Positions 9,052-19,612 of a stretch of 64,000 nt of DNA are shown here, one piece after another. A model generated the notes under the pieces. That model did no database searches. It worked only from the letters and a program-made list of their open reading frames with translations, and was not told the DNA's origin. The position numbers and the translations under genes were made by a program. The stretch lies in contig JAPZAS010000015.1 of assembly GCA_027460525.1 (NCBI GenBank), forward strand, positions 62,001 to 126,000, written 5' to 3'. The DNA is from Candidatus Methanoperedens sp. (GTDB lineage Archaea; Halobacteriota; Methanosarcinia; Methanosarcinales; Methanoperedenaceae). The stretch's first letter is position 1. Each line of letters starts with the position of its first letter.

Positions 9052-10509
9052 TTAAAGCACCGTACTCTTCCTCAGCCAGTCGATATCGCTCTGGTAAAGC
9101 TCCCGCAAATCCTTTAATCCAAGGCGCAGCATTGCCACCCTGCTCACGCCAAGCCCCCATGCCAGCACAGGATACTTGATTCCAAGCGGCAGCGTGACCT
9201 CTTTCCGAAACACCCCGGCGCCGCCAAGCTCAACCCACCTGCCCATGCTTTCGATATACACCTCAGGTTCCACGCTCGGCTCTGTATATGGGAAATACCC
9301 TGGCCTGAAGCGCACTTCATCAAAACCCATCCTGTGATAGAACTCGGTGAGACAGCCAAGAAGGTTCTTGAAACTCACGCCTTTATCCATCACCACGCCT
9401 TCAAGCTGTTCGAACTCAGGTGTATGTGTGGGGTCGATTGCTTCTCGCCTGTATGCTCTGTCTATGCAGAAGGCTTTAACAGGCGGCTCGGGATGGTCTG
9501 CGAGATATTTTATCGTGACTGCAGTGGTATGAGTCCTCAGCACTTGCTTTCGCGCCACATCCTCGCTCCACTCACCGCCCCAGCCCCTTGATATTCCGCC
9601 GCCTTTTTCATGCATTTCTTTTACAGGCGCTATGTATTCTTCCGGTATGTCGCATTCGGTAGCAAGGTGGAAAGTGTCCTGCATCTCCCGCGCAGGGTGG
9701 TCCTGCGGCTGGAAGAGGGCATCGAAATTCCAGAACGAGCTCTGTACTATATCGCCTTTAATCTCTGTGAAACCCATCTCGAGGAAGATTGAGCGCATCT
9801 CGTTGATGAGGCGCTGGTATGGATGGAGCTTTGCGCCGTACACTGGTTTTACGGGGGTGCGGATGTTGTACTGGCGAATCTTAGCGGTCTTCCATGCGCC
9901 GGTTGTAATAATGGTCGGAGTGAGCTGGGCTATTTCCTCTTCTATGATCAAGCCTGCGGCTGCCAGAGCTTTTCCTTTCTCTGTGATTGCTACGATGCGG
10001 GTTTTTTTCTCTGTTTTTCCCACCAGATTTCTTTTTATTAGCTCTCTGACTTCGTCTCCAATCTCCGAAGATGGAGCTTTTTTGAGTTTTGCAAGTATAT
10101 TCTCATCGTCCCCCGTCTCTGCTGCACCTTCCGGAATGAGCATTTCCCCTTCTATCCTTGCCCAGTTTTTCCTGCGCAGCCATCCGAGGGCGATTCCTGC
10201 CATCTGGGGCGGGAATTTTTTCTTAAACTCGGAAATCGAGATAGTCGCCGTGATTGAGTTGATTACCTGGCGCTCAGGCAAACCTTTTTGTGCGTATTCT
10301 TCGCCTTCTTTTGTGAGAGTGAATATATCCGTCAGCGTCTCTTTAATCTCACAGAAACCTTTTTCTGCGAGAAGGAAAGCGGACTGCATTGCAGCTTCGA
10401 TGCTCAGTCCAGATGTGGCTGCCAGTTCTTCAGGAGAAAAATTATCTTTTCTTACAAGTATCTGTAAAACTCGCTTCTCGTTATTTGTGAGGTCAATCGA
10501 TAGCGCCAT
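9052..10509 (-). CDS. pheS: Phenylalanyl-tRNA synthetase alpha subunit
   Basis: Class II catalytic subunit of PheRS. Residues 1-200 contain the winged-helix DNA/tRNA-binding repeats of the archaeal/eukaryal type. [19 protein letters not shown] starts the catalytic domain; [18 protein letters not shown] is motif 1/2 sequence, and [21 protein letters not shown] is motif 3. The 485 residues fit. The partner pheT is not adjacent on this side. Confidence 0.95.
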   Translation of the reverse strand: MALSIDLTNNEKRVLQILVRKDNFSPEELAATSGLSIEAAMQSAFLLAEKGFCEIKETLTDIFTLTKEGEEYAQKGLPERQVINSITATISISEFKKKFPPQMAGIALGWLRRKNWARIEGEMLIPEGAAETGDDENILAKLKKAPSSEIGDEVRELIKRNLVGKTEKKTRIVAITEKGKALAAAGLIIEEEIAQLTPTIITTGAWKTAKIRQYNIRTPVKPVYGAKLHPYQRLINEMRSIFLEMGFTEIKGDIVQSSFWNFDALFQPQDHPAREMQDTFHLATECDIPEEYIAPVKEMHEKGGGISRGWGGEWSEDVARKQVLRTHTTAVTIKYLADHPEPPVKAFCIDRAYRREAIDPTHTPEFEQLEGVVMDKGVSFKNLLGCLTEFYHRMGFDEVRFRPGYFPYTEPSVEPEVYIESMGRWVELGGAGVFRKEVTLPLGIKYPVLAWGLGVSRVAMLRLGLKDLRELYQSDIDWLRKSTVL

Positions 10510-10655
10510 AACGCCATTACAATGTACAGCACAATATTTAATGATTTGCGCCTCAGCACCACAGCAGCTATTGTAATCCTAAATTGCAGCAGCTTAACGC
10601 CCTAAAAACACAGCGGCATTAAGGGCAAGAAATACTTGTTTACCGATCCCGTATC

Positions 10656-11099
10656 TTATTTTTTAGCCTTTGGTCTTTCTTTCTTACCCTCAGCTTTTGC
10701 TTCCTCGCCCTTCTCCTCTCTCTTGGGGAAGATTTCACCCAGAGGCTTCTGACCGTATTCAACAATAACGGTATTGATCTGGGCGATATCGGATGAAATT
10801 TCACGCCCACGCATGGATTTTCTTCTCTTGACACCATCAGCCTTTGGTCTGTAACCCACCCCGCCGGCAACCAATATTTTCCTTCTCACAGGTCCGGGCA
10901 GATCACTCCTCATGGCAAAACCATCTTTGTCTGTCCCGCCTGTTATCTTCAGGGTATACCCTGCCAGCCCTACCACATCTCCGCTCACCGTGTCGCCGAT
11001 ATTCTTGCCTATTAATTTGTTGACCGCTGCGCCTGTTACCACTGCCTGATAAGCCTGTGTACTCTTGCTGTCCGAAACCACTACTCTGAAATCTGCCAT
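10656..11099 (-). CDS. rps6e: Small ribosomal subunit protein eS6
   Basis: Archaeal/eukaryal ribosomal protein. MADFRVVVSDSKSTQAYQ and the GKNIGDTVSGDVVGLAGYTLKITGGTDKDGFAMR core are diagnostic. The RKSMRGREIS segment follows. The last ~25 residues are a Lys/Glu tail that is longer than usual, like the tails of uS13 in this window. Total 147 residues. Confidence 0.95.
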   Translation of the reverse strand: MADFRVVVSDSKSTQAYQAVVTGAAVNKLIGKNIGDTVSGDVVGLAGYTLKITGGTDKDGFAMRSDLPGPVRRKILVAGGVGYRPKADGVKRRKSMRGREISSDIAQINTVIVEYGQKPLGEIFPKREEKGEEAKAEGKKERPKAKK

Positions 11100-11280
11100 T
11101 CTTTACATTCTCCTTTATTAATAATAATTATCTATCTGTAAACCAGAACTCTTGACTTTACTTGCAGTTAATATACTTAAATATATTGTAAATCAACAGG
11201 AATTGAAACGGTCACGAATAAGTTGGAGAAAGTAGCTTACCAAACCATTAAATATGGTTGTGTGATATTAAGCCTACTGC

Positions 11281-11385
11281 GCTCCGATAGTGTAGCAGGC
11301 CAATCATTCTGGCCTTTCAAATTTTAAGCACAACAAAGCTAAAATAAAGACAGCCAGAGACTCGGGTTCAAATCCCGATCGGAGC
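11281..11385 (+). tRNA. tRNA-Glu (TTC) with a 32-nt bulge-helix-bulge intron
   Basis: The acceptor arms GCTCCGA and TCGGAGC pair, and the T arm is TCGGG-TTCAAAT-CCCGA. The anticodon stem TCTGGC/GCCAGA encloses the loop CTTTCA|A, so the anticodon is TTC. The intron occupies 11320-11351, between positions 37 and 38. Its folding is a textbook BHB: CTTT pairs with AAAG, the flanking 3-nt bulges are CAA and ACA, and the intron helix is ATTTTA/TAAAAT. CCA is not encoded; the discriminator A is at 11386. Confidence 0.93.
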
Positions 11386-11438
11386 ATTTTGTAATCAGTA
11401 CGAATCTTACTACCTTCACTTACATCTGCAGGGCGTTT

Positions 11439-11918
11439 ATGGAAATAATAAAGATTCCTAAAATGGAGAAAAAGGAATACGATCGATTAATCGGGGAAGA
11501 ATACATCGCTCGAGTTGTCTTTAAAGGCGAAAAATATCCATATATTGCGCCATTTTTATATGTTTTTGATGGAAATTTCATGTATTTTCTCCCGACAAAA
11601 TACGGTAAAAAAATCAAATACTTCCAGCAAAACCCATATATTTCCGTAGAGGTGGAAAAATATAGCCGTGACCTTTCGAATTACGTCTTTGTAACCCTCA
11701 CAGGGCGCCTTGTGGAAGTGAAGGATGCCATCAAGAAAAAAGCTATTCGGGAAAAGTTTGTTCGTACAATTAGGGACAAAAATCTTTCGAAAAATATCAT
11801 GATCGCCCTCGGGTACTTACCTGAAGAACCGCTTGAAACCATCGTCAGCGAAGAGAGGACGCTTATATGGAAGCTCATTGACGTCAAAGACATCATAGGT
11901 TTTAAAAATGGAACTTGA
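11439..11918 (+). CDS. Pyridoxamine 5'-phosphate oxidase-like flavin-binding protein
   Basis: 159 residues with the split-barrel layout of PNPOx/NimA-like proteins: IGEEYIARVVFKGEKYPYIAPFLYVFDGNFMYFLP and KIKYFQQNPYISVEVEK are typical. Family members bind FMN or F420 and act as reductases or heme/flavin storage proteins. It lies 53 bases after tRNA-Glu. The substrate is unknown. Confidence 0.75.
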   Translation: MEIIKIPKMEKKEYDRLIGEEYIARVVFKGEKYPYIAPFLYVFDGNFMYFLPTKYGKKIKYFQQNPYISVEVEKYSRDLSNYVFVTLTGRLVEVKDAIKKKAIREKFVRTIRDKNLSKNIMIALGYLPEEPLETIVSEERTLIWKLIDVKDIIGFKNGT

Positions 11919-12057
11919 CAGGCATTTGTTAAACGCTATTTTGTTTGTTATCTTTCTGGAATGAATGGGAGCTTGAGCGGTTCTGAGAAAGGCGCTGCAT
12001 GTTTCAAAGACAATATCTTTTTTATGTCACACTTCATTTAAGGGCCTGAGATATACT

Positions 12058-12903
12058 ATGCCGTTTAAGATTTTAGAAAAAAAGGAGCTTGTCCCCACGA
12101 TCCATTTAATGGAGATCAGCGCGCCGCATATAGCTAAAAAAGCAATGCCTGGACAATTTGCAATGCTCAGGATAGACGACAGAGGGGAAAGGATACCGCT
12201 GACCATCGCGGACTTTGACAGGGAAAAAGGTACAATCACGATGATTTTCCAGGTAGCCGGGAAGACAACGATGCAGCTATCATACCTTAAAGCAGGAGAC
12301 CAACTCCTGGATTTTATCGGACCGCTCGGGAATCCTGCACACATCGAAAAAGTAGGAACCGTGGTACTGGTCGGGGGCGGCGTGGGCGTGGCTCCTGTTT
12401 ACCCGCAGGCACGTGCTTTCAGGGAAGCAGGAAACAATGTGATCTCTATTATAGGGGCGCGCAGCTCTGATCTTCTGCTCTGGGAAGACAGGATGCGGGG
12501 GGTAAGCGATGAACTTCATATCACCACGGACGACGGGACAAAAGGGCACCATGGTTTCGTGACAGATATTGTGAAAAAGCTCCTTGAAAGCGGGACAAAG
12601 GTGGACAGGGTTGTTGCAATAGGCCCGCCTGTGATGATGAGGGCTGTTGCAGGCGTAACAAGGCCTTTTAATGTTAAAACCATAGTCAGCCTGAATTCCA
12701 TCATGGTGGACGGCACAGGAATGTGCGGGGCGTGCAGGGTGCTTGTGGGCAACGAGACAAAGTTCGCCTGCGTCGACGGTCCTGAATTCGATGCCCACCT
12801 TGTAGATTTCACCCTGCTGATGAATCGTCTGTCCATGTACCAGCCCGAGGAAAAGGTCGCGCTTGAAAAGTACAAATGCGAGAGGGAGGGCTGCTCATGT
12901 TAG
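12058..12903 (+). CDS. NfnA-like FAD/NAD-binding reductase subunit
   Basis: Ferredoxin-NADP reductase fold: FAD-binding barrel (residues ~1-100), GGGVGVAP nucleotide motif, and a C-terminal cysteine set (CGACRVLV, then FACVDGPEFD) typical of [2Fe-2S] sites in the DHOD-K/SudB/NfnA family. The extreme C-terminus adds CEREGCSC. With the next gene it forms the two-subunit unit known as NADH-dependent ferredoxin:NADP oxidoreductase (or sulfide dehydrogenase). The stop overlaps the next start by 7 bases. Confidence 0.85.
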   Translation: MPFKILEKKELVPTIHLMEISAPHIAKKAMPGQFAMLRIDDRGERIPLTIADFDREKGTITMIFQVAGKTTMQLSYLKAGDQLLDFIGPLGNPAHIEKVGTVVLVGGGVGVAPVYPQARAFREAGNNVISIIGARSSDLLLWEDRMRGVSDELHITTDDGTKGHHGFVTDIVKKLLESGTKVDRVVAIGPPVMMRAVAGVTRPFNVKTIVSLNSIMVDGTGMCGACRVLVGNETKFACVDGPEFDAHLVDFTLLMNRLSMYQPEEKVALEKYKCEREGCSC

Positions 12904-14270
12904 AACGCCAGAAGATGCAAAAACAGGACGCAAAAAACCGCATCACAAATTTTAACGAGGTCGCGCTGGGTCTTGAGAAACAGCAGGCAATCGAGGAGGC
13001 AAAGAGATGCCTTCAGTGCAAGAAGCCGAAGTGCATCACGGGCTGTCCTGTTGAAGTAAAGATACCGGATTTCCTGAAGTACATTTCAGAAGGGGATTTT
13101 GATAATGCGATAAAGGAAATAAAGACGAGCAACGCGCTTCCCGCCATCTGCGGACGGGTATGCCCTCAGGAGACGCAGTGCGAGGAATGCTGCATATTGA
13201 GCAAAAAAGGAGCATCGGTTTCGATAGGCTACCTTGAGCGCTTCGTTTCAGATTACGAACGCAGTAAAGGCGTGGAAGTTCCACCGCCCCCCCAGAATAC
13301 GGGAAAGAAAATTGCTGTCGTAGGTTCGGGACCCGCCGGGCTTACAGCCGCCTCAGACCTTGCGAAAATGGGCCATTCTGTTACGATTTTTGAAGCGCTT
13401 CACGAAGCCGGGGGCGTTCTGACCTACGGCATTCCGGAATTCCGGCTTCCCAAGGAGGTCGTCCGCGCCGAGGTCGAGTATGTAGAGAAACTAGGCGTAA
13501 CCATTCTTCTTGATTCTGTGATTGGCAAGCTTGAGACCGTGGATGGGCTACTTCACGAATTTGACGCAGTTTTCCTCGGAACGGGTGCAGGACTGCCTTC
13601 TTTCCTGGATATCGATGGTGAAAACTTAAACGGGGTTTATTCTGCGAATGAGTTTTTGACCCGTGTGAACCTCATGAAATCCTATAAATTCCCTGATTAC
13701 GATACGCCCATCAAGAAAGGAAAACGTGTGGTTGTCGTCGGGGGAGGCAATGTAGCAATGGACTCGGCTAGGTGTGCCCTCCGCCTCGGCGCTCTGGAGG
13801 TTACGATTGTTTACAGGCGCGGGGAAGAGGAGATGCCGGCAAGAGCCGAGGAGATTGAGCATGCAAAAGAGGAGGGCATTATATTCCGGCTTCTCACGAA
13901 CCCCGTGAGAATAATCGGCGATGGGAAGAACTGGGTCACCCATATCGAATGTATCAACATGTACCTGTGCGAGCCTGACGAGTCTGGCAGATGCAAGCCC
14001 ATGCCTCTTGCGGGAACAGAGCATAAGATCGAAGCAGACGTGGTGATAATTGCTGTCGGAACATCCCCGAATCCGCTTGTGCCGCGCACAACCCAGGGAC
14101 TTGATATCACAAAACACGGCACGATCATCGCAAAAGAGGATGGCGCCACTACCAAAAAAGGCGTATATGCCGGCGGCGATGCAGTTACTGGCTCAGCTAC
14201 TGTAATAAGTGCTATGGGCGCAGGGAAAAAGGCTGCGCGGGCGATAGACTGGTATTTACGATTGAAATGA
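12897..14270 (+). CDS. NfnB-like (glutamate-synthase small-subunit family) oxidoreductase
   Basis: 457 residues from ATG 12897, which overlaps the stop of the preceding gene. The N-terminal double cysteine cluster (CLQCKKPKCITGCP; CGRVCPQETQCEECC) binds [4Fe-4S] centres. Two Rossmann folds follow (VVGSGPAGLTAA; VVVGGGNVAMDSA), and a C-terminal GGDAVTGSATV closes the FAD site. It likely bifurcates electrons between NAD(P)H and ferredoxin with its partner. No large glutamate-synthase subunit is adjacent, which favours Nfn over GltBD. Confidence 0.88.
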   Translation: MLERQKMQKQDAKNRITNFNEVALGLEKQQAIEEAKRCLQCKKPKCITGCPVEVKIPDFLKYISEGDFDNAIKEIKTSNALPAICGRVCPQETQCEECCILSKKGASVSIGYLERFVSDYERSKGVEVPPPPQNTGKKIAVVGSGPAGLTAASDLAKMGHSVTIFEALHEAGGVLTYGIPEFRLPKEVVRAEVEYVEKLGVTILLDSVIGKLETVDGLLHEFDAVFLGTGAGLPSFLDIDGENLNGVYSANEFLTRVNLMKSYKFPDYDTPIKKGKRVVVVGGGNVAMDSARCALRLGALEVTIVYRRGEEEMPARAEEIEHAKEEGIIFRLLTNPVRIIGDGKNWVTHIECINMYLCEPDESGRCKPMPLAGTEHKIEADVVIIAVGTSPNPLVPRTTQGLDITKHGTIIAKEDGATTKKGVYAGGDAVTGSATVISAMGAGKKAARAIDWYLRLK

Positions 14271-14342
14271 TCTGCCAATCAAGAAAAATCGTGCTGCAGA
14301 TTATCGGGGAATTTTAAAAGAGCTTTGCTTCTTTCATCTTCG

Positions 14343-14822
14343 TTATCCTCCCAGGCTGCGGAGAATATCAGATGAGATCGCAGTTCCCATGCAATTGCTC
14401 AGCATCACCGAGGAAATAAGCCCTATTACCTTCCCTGCTTGCAGGATAGGGGAACCGCTATCCCCGGGTTGCGGCATATCAAAGCAGGGGAAGCCCAGAT
14501 AAAGCAATGAAGCTCCAGCACTAACCACCCTGCATGTGATAACATGCATATCATTGGCAAGCACAGCATCTTCCAATACAGCTGCGCTTCCAAATTCGGT
14601 GAATTCAACCATGCAGTCAGGAGGAAGCTCTATCAGGGCTAAATCAAAATCTTTCAAAATGCTCGTAACAACGACTCCCATTCCATCCACTTTCACATGG
14701 TCTCCTGCCCCATGAAATATATGGGAAGCTGCGACTATGTAAGGCAATCCTTTTAATGAGATAACAGCGCCGATAATACAGCGTTTTCCCTTATAGAAAA
14801 AAGAACCGCCTGATTTTATCAT
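14343..14822 (-). CDS. Trypsin-like serine peptidase, cytoplasmic-looking
   Basis: 159 residues with all three catalytic landmarks of chymotrypsin-fold peptidases in order: His in AASHIF, Asp in DFDLALIEL, Ser in QPGDSGSPIL. There is no signal peptide and no obvious membrane segment. The protein is shorter than most S1 peptidases, so it may be a minimal domain. It is transcribed convergently with the nfnB-like gene. Substrate unknown. Confidence 0.7.
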   Translation of the reverse strand: MIKSGGSFFYKGKRCIIGAVISLKGLPYIVAASHIFHGAGDHVKVDGMGVVVTSILKDFDLALIELPPDCMVEFTEFGSAAVLEDAVLANDMHVITCRVVSAGASLLYLGFPCFDMPQPGDSGSPILQAGKVIGLISSVMLSNCMGTAISSDILRSLGG

Positions 14823-14979
14823 AAACTTTTCATCAATCCGCTGATTTCACTTAGACCTGTTTTATGGTATTTCTGGTATTTATGTTAATTATATAGCATG
14901 GTTTGTGCTGGGCACTACGTCAATTCTAAATGATTAATCGATATCGAGAGATTAATTTTATGTTATTTCCCTCACAAAG

Positions 14980-14988
14980 CTTATATAT
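14980..14988 (+). promoter_or_regulatory. Probable TATA box for kdpABC
   Basis: CTTATATAT lies about 80 bases before the kdpA ATG, in a 247-base gap that holds nothing else recognisable. No kdpD/kdpE regulator pair is in the window. Confidence 0.4.
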
Positions 14989-15069
14989 CACATATCCCTA
15001 CGTTAGAGACTCAAAGTGACATAGTAGTACTAAGTTGGAGTTATTAAATTAACATTAAACGAGTGCATT

Positions 15070-16803
15070 ATGACAGATATGGAAATCTTTTTTGATATCG
15101 GTGGGATGTTATTTTTCCTGATAGTGTTGACACTGCTTGTTAAGCCTGTAGGGACGTATATGACGAACGTATTCCAGGGCAAGCGGACTTTTTTAAGTCC
15201 CGTCCTGGCGCCTCTTGAGAATCTGATCTACAAAGCGGCAGGTGTAAAGCACGACGAAGAGATGGACTGGAAAGATTATGCAAAGGCAATGCTCTTATTT
15301 AACGGTCTTGGAATAATCGTTCTGTTCCTGATACTGCTGTTACAGGGCATGCTTCCTCTCAATCCCCAGGGGTTCCCGGGCTTTTCCCTTGATCTTGCAC
15401 TCAATACAGCCGTCAGTTTTGTTACAAATACCAACTGGCAGGCATATAGCGGTGAGTCGGCAGCAAGTTACCTCACCCAGATGTCTGGCCTTGCAGTACA
15501 GAACTTTCTTTCGGCTGCTACAGGTTTGTGTATAGCGCTCGCCTTGATTCGCGGCTTTACCAGACATACATCCCAGACCATTGGAAATTTCTGGCAGGAT
15601 ATGACTAAAAGTGTATTATACATTCTCCTGCCCATTGCAATCATTGCAGCCCTGCTACTGGTCTCCCAGGGCGTTATTCAGAATTTTGATCCTTATGCAA
15701 ATAGTACGCTTGTCCAATCCTTCCAAACACCGGACGGACAGAACATTAGCAATCAGATGCTCCCCATGGGACCGATTGCATCCCAGGAAGCGATAAAAGA
15801 ACTGGGGACAAACGGCGGTGGTCCTTTCAATGCCAACTCCGCACATCCTTTTGAGAATCCTAATCCGTTAACCAATTTTTTGGAAATATTTCTTATCCTT
15901 CTTATCCCTTTTGCTCTTACTTACACATTCGGGCGCTTTGCAGGCAATACCAGACAGGGATGGGCTTTATATGCTGCGATAATGATACTGTTCATATTAT
16001 TCCTTGGAGTGATGTACTGGTCTGAGTATAGTGGCAATCCGCTTGTGCAGCCCGGTGTCAACGGTTCGTATATGGAAGGCAAAGAGGTCAGGTTCGGGAT
16101 CGGCGGCACGGTTCTCTTTGCCGTCAGTACAACAGCCACCTCCACCGGCGCTGTGAACGCAATGCATGACTCATTAACGCCCATAGGTGGAATGGTCCCG
16201 ATGCTGCTTATACTGTTAAGTGAAGATATTCCCGGCGGGGTAGGGTCAGGGCTTTACACTATCCTTGCCTTTGCAATCATAGCGGTTTTCATTGCAGGTC
16301 TCATGATAGGCAGAACGCCGGAATATCTTGGCAAAAAAATAGAGGTCTTTGAGATGTGGACATCGGTGTTGATTGTCCTTACCTCGGGTATTCTTGTGCT
16401 AATTTTTGTTTCTGTTGCACTGGTAACATATGCGGGAGTTTCCTCGATTTTTAACCCAGGTCCCCACGGTTTAAGTGAAGTGCTCTATGCTTTTGCTTCT
16501 GTATCCAATAACAATGGCAGCGCATTTGCAGGACTTAATGCCAATACTCTTTTTTATAATCTGTCGACAGCCATTGCAATGCTTATCGGCAGGTTTGTTC
16601 CGGCTATAGCAGCACTTGCCATGGCAGGGTCTCTTGCAAGGAAAAAATATATCCCGCCGAGCATCGGCACGCTCCCGACACATCAGGTTTCATTCGTCTT
16701 ATGGCTTGCCGCTGTTATTCTGATTGTCGGAGCCCTGACGTTCTTTCCTGCCCTGTCGCTGGGACCGATCGTGGAGCATATGATCATGCATGCAGGTCAA
16801 TAA
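15070..16803 (+). CDS. kdpA: Potassium-transporting ATPase subunit KdpA
   Basis: Potassium-selective membrane channel subunit of the Kdp P-type pump. 577 residues with about ten membrane helices. Selectivity-loop sequences are visible ([57 protein letters not shown]). It overlaps the kdpB ORF slightly. No kdpF-like peptide is seen upstream. Confidence 0.96.
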   Translation: MTDMEIFFDIGGMLFFLIVLTLLVKPVGTYMTNVFQGKRTFLSPVLAPLENLIYKAAGVKHDEEMDWKDYAKAMLLFNGLGIIVLFLILLLQGMLPLNPQGFPGFSLDLALNTAVSFVTNTNWQAYSGESAASYLTQMSGLAVQNFLSAATGLCIALALIRGFTRHTSQTIGNFWQDMTKSVLYILLPIAIIAALLLVSQGVIQNFDPYANSTLVQSFQTPDGQNISNQMLPMGPIASQEAIKELGTNGGGPFNANSAHPFENPNPLTNFLEIFLILLIPFALTYTFGRFAGNTRQGWALYAAIMILFILFLGVMYWSEYSGNPLVQPGVNGSYMEGKEVRFGIGGTVLFAVSTTATSTGAVNAMHDSLTPIGGMVPMLLILLSEDIPGGVGSGLYTILAFAIIAVFIAGLMIGRTPEYLGKKIEVFEMWTSVLIVLTSGILVLIFVSVALVTYAGVSSIFNPGPHGLSEVLYAFASVSNNNGSAFAGLNANTLFYNLSTAIAMLIGRFVPAIAALAMAGSLARKKYIPPSIGTLPTHQVSFVLWLAAVILIVGALTFFPALSLGPIVEHMIMHAGQ

Positions 16804-16804
16804 T

Positions 16805-18868
16805 ATGACTGAGACAAAAAATATAACAATCTTCGAACCCGAACTCTTACGTCAGGCATTGCTGGATTCGTTAAAAAAACTTAACCCCCTCAGCCTCTGG
16901 CGAAACCCTGTCATGTTCCTCGTGGAGATCGGAAGCATCATTACAACTATAAGTTTCTTTGCAGGCTTATTTTTTAAATCTGGCGAACCTTCCTGGTTTA
17001 TCGGAACTGTATCCTTATGGCTCTGGCTGACAGTGATCTTTTCAACCTTTGCAGAATCGCTTGCAGAAGGGCGGGGAAAAGCCCGTGCCGAATCGCTTCG
17101 TAAAACACGCACAGAAGTAATGGCAAAAAGGCTCGGCGATCCGGGGTCAAAGGAAAAATACGAGCTTGTCCCTTCTGGAAATCTCCATAAAGGGGATTAT
17201 ATACTCGTGGAAGCAGGGGAGATAATCCCAGGCGATGGTGAAGTGGTTGAAGGTGCAGCCCTCGTGAACGAATCGTCTGTCACCGGCGAGTCAGCCCCGG
17301 TCGTGCGGGAATCAGGCGGAGACCGGAGCGCTGTAACAGGCGGGACAAAGGTCATTTCCAACCAGATCATCGTGCGCATAACAGCGAATCCGGGAGAGGC
17401 ATTCCTGGACAGGATGATTGCCATGGTGGAAGGTGCAAAGCGCCGTAAAACCCCGAACGAGATTGCGCTGGAAGTACTGCTGATATCGTTAACAGCGGTC
17501 TTCCTGCTTGTGGTTATCAATTTCAGTTCCTTATCCATATACAGCGTCCGGGCTGCTGGACATGGTACTCAGGTTTCGATTACCGTGCTTATAGCACTTT
17601 TTGTTTGTCTGGCGCCGACAACGATTGCAGCGCTCCTGCCTGCTATCGGGATCGCGGGCATGGACAGGCTCTTTGCGAAAAACGTGATAGCCCTTTCGGG
17701 GAGGGCAATCGAGGCGTCCGGAGATGTAGATATCCTTCTCCTCGATAAGACAGGAACAATTACACTGGGTGACAGGCAGGCAGTGGAATTTATTCCGCTG
17801 ACGGGACGTTCCGAGCAGGATGTTGCCAATGCAGCACTATTTGCATCCCTGACTGATGAGACGCCCGAAGGAAGGAGCGTAGTTGTACTTGCAAAAAAGA
17901 AATACCAGATGCGACTAAGAGAATTACCCCACACTTCGAAATCAATTCCATTTACAGCCCAGACACGCATGAGCGGAGTTGATATTGACGGGCAATCATA
18001 TCGAAAAGGCGCATCCGATGCGATCACGGAGTATGTTAAAAGCAAAGGAGGAAATGTACCCTCCGAGCTTGAACCGAAGGTGGAAAGTATCGCAAAATCA
18101 GGTGGAACACCTCTTGTTGTATGTCATAATGCGCAAATCCTGGGCGTGATACATCTCAAGGATATCTTAAAAGGCGGCATCCGTGAACGATTTGCGCAGT
18201 TGCGGAAAATGGGTATCAAGACTGTTATGATAACTGGCGATAACCATCTTACAGCAACGGCAATTGCAGCAGAAGCAGGCGTGGATGACTTTCTTTCAGA
18301 AGCAAAACCTGAAGATAAGCTTCGCCTGATTCGCGAAAATCAGCAACAGGGCCACATGGTAGCCATGACAGGGGACGGCACGAACGATGCGCCCGCACTG
18401 GCGCAGGCGGATGTGGCTGTAGCAATGAACACGGGAACCCAGCCTGCGAGGGAAGCGGCAAATATAATAGACCTGGACAGTAACCCGACCAAGTTAATGG
18501 ATATAGTCGAGATCGGAAAGCAAATACTCATAACACGGGGAACCCTGACGACCTTCAGCATTGCCAACGACATTGCAAAATATTTTGCCATCATACCTGC
18601 AGCAATGGTCTCCATCTATCCCCAACTGGATATTCTCAATATCATGCATCTCGCGAACCCGTACAGCGCAATCCTGTCGGCTGTTATTTTTAATGCCATC
18701 ATCATCCCTCTGCTGATACCCCTTGCACTGAAAGGCGTAAAATACCGCCCGATGCCTGCTGAAAAACTATTAATGTACAACCTTCTCATCTATGGGCTCG
18801 GCGGAATAATAGCGCCGTTTATAGGGATAAAAATTATTGATATTGTAATAAGCGCGTTTATGCGCTAA
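16805..18868 (+). CDS. kdpB: Potassium-transporting ATPase subunit KdpB
   Basis: ATP-hydrolysing P-type subunit. The phosphorylated Asp314 is in [10 protein letters not shown]. The actuator TGES, the hinge [20 protein letters not shown] and the nucleotide-binding region are intact. About seven membrane helices. The ATG at 16805 follows the kdpA stop by one base; an ATG at 16790 would overlap kdpA by 14 bases. 687 residues from 16805, matching the family. Confidence 0.96.
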   Translation: MTETKNITIFEPELLRQALLDSLKKLNPLSLWRNPVMFLVEIGSIITTISFFAGLFFKSGEPSWFIGTVSLWLWLTVIFSTFAESLAEGRGKARAESLRKTRTEVMAKRLGDPGSKEKYELVPSGNLHKGDYILVEAGEIIPGDGEVVEGAALVNESSVTGESAPVVRESGGDRSAVTGGTKVISNQIIVRITANPGEAFLDRMIAMVEGAKRRKTPNEIALEVLLISLTAVFLLVVINFSSLSIYSVRAAGHGTQVSITVLIALFVCLAPTTIAALLPAIGIAGMDRLFAKNVIALSGRAIEASGDVDILLLDKTGTITLGDRQAVEFIPLTGRSEQDVANAALFASLTDETPEGRSVVVLAKKKYQMRLRELPHTSKSIPFTAQTRMSGVDIDGQSYRKGASDAITEYVKSKGGNVPSELEPKVESIAKSGGTPLVVCHNAQILGVIHLKDILKGGIRERFAQLRKMGIKTVMITGDNHLTATAIAAEAGVDDFLSEAKPEDKLRLIRENQQQGHMVAMTGDGTNDAPALAQADVAVAMNTGTQPAREAANIIDLDSNPTKLMDIVEIGKQILITRGTLTTFSIANDIAKYFAIIPAAMVSIYPQLDILNIMHLANPYSAILSAVIFNAIIIPLLIPLALKGVKYRPMPAEKLLMYNLLIYGLGGIIAPFIGIKIIDIVISAFMR

Positions 18869-18880
18869 AGAGGACAGGTA

Positions 18881-19447
18881 ATGAAAAACATGAAGACCAC
18901 GCTAAAACTCTTTGCAATCCTGATGGTGCTTGTCGGTGTTATCTACCCCGTTGCAGTAACCGTACTTGCGCAGTTATTTTTCCCAAAAGAAGCAGGTGGA
19001 AGCCTCCTCTATGATCCTGACGGCAATCTCACAGGTTCAGCCCTGATCGGGCAGCCTTTTTCAGACCCGAAATACTTCTGGTCGCGTCCTTCAGCCACTT
19101 CAGGTTATCCATATAATCCCATGGCTTCCGGAGGCTCAAATCTCGGACCCACAAATAAGGATTTGATAGACCAAATTTCCAATAGAACAGAGCTACTGAA
19201 GTCATCCGGTATCCAGACTCCTGTACCATCAGACCTTGTAGAGGCTTCAGCAAGCGGTTTAGATCCTCACATCAGTATGCAATCCGCCCTCGTACAAATA
19301 CCCCGTGTTGCCAGGGCACGTAATCTCAGCGAAGATACGTTAAATAAACTGGTGCTTGAACACGTTGAGGAAAGGCAGTTCGGGTTTTTGGGTGAGCAAC
19401 GTATTAATGTCTTAGAATTGAATCTTGCTCTGGACGGTATGAAGTAG
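18881..19447 (+). CDS. kdpC: Potassium-transporting ATPase subunit KdpC
   Basis: Single-span accessory subunit that stabilises the pump. One N-terminal membrane helix, then GSALIGQPFSDPKYFWSRPSA and the C-terminal ASGLDPHIS segment, which are family signatures. 188 residues. GAGGACAGG (18868-18877 region) provides its ribosome site. Confidence 0.95.
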   Translation: MKNMKTTLKLFAILMVLVGVIYPVAVTVLAQLFFPKEAGGSLLYDPDGNLTGSALIGQPFSDPKYFWSRPSATSGYPYNPMASGGSNLGPTNKDLIDQISNRTELLKSSGIQTPVPSDLVEASASGLDPHISMQSALVQIPRVARARNLSEDTLNKLVLEHVEERQFGFLGEQRINVLELNLALDGMK

Positions 19448-19517
19448 ATTTTAATGACAGATACAGGAGAAAGAAGACCGGAACCAGATCTCTTATGGCA
19501 TGAACATGCTAAACACA

Positions 19518-19533
19518 TACATAAAATATAAAT
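19518..19533 (+). promoter_or_regulatory. Probable promoter of the uS13 operon
   Basis: TACATAAAATATAAAT is the only TATA-like run in the 165-base gap ahead of the ribosomal operon. Downstream, CCGGA-AAA-TCCGG at 19576-19588 can form a hairpin in a leader RNA. GGAGGT at 19602-19607 is a strong ribosome site for the ATG at 19613. Confidence 0.45.
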
Positions 19534-19612
19534 GCTATGCCCCACTATTTACCCTGCCCACATGCGAGGGCTGCGCCGGAAAATCCGGGGCTAAAGCCAT
19601 TGGAGGTATAAG

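Noticed and set aside
9632-10576. 314-residue reading frame on the plus strand
   Set aside because: It lies fully opposite pheS, whose motifs are intact; no ribosome site or family match.
15001-15069. kdpF peptide
   Set aside because: No short hydrophobic ORF precedes kdpA.
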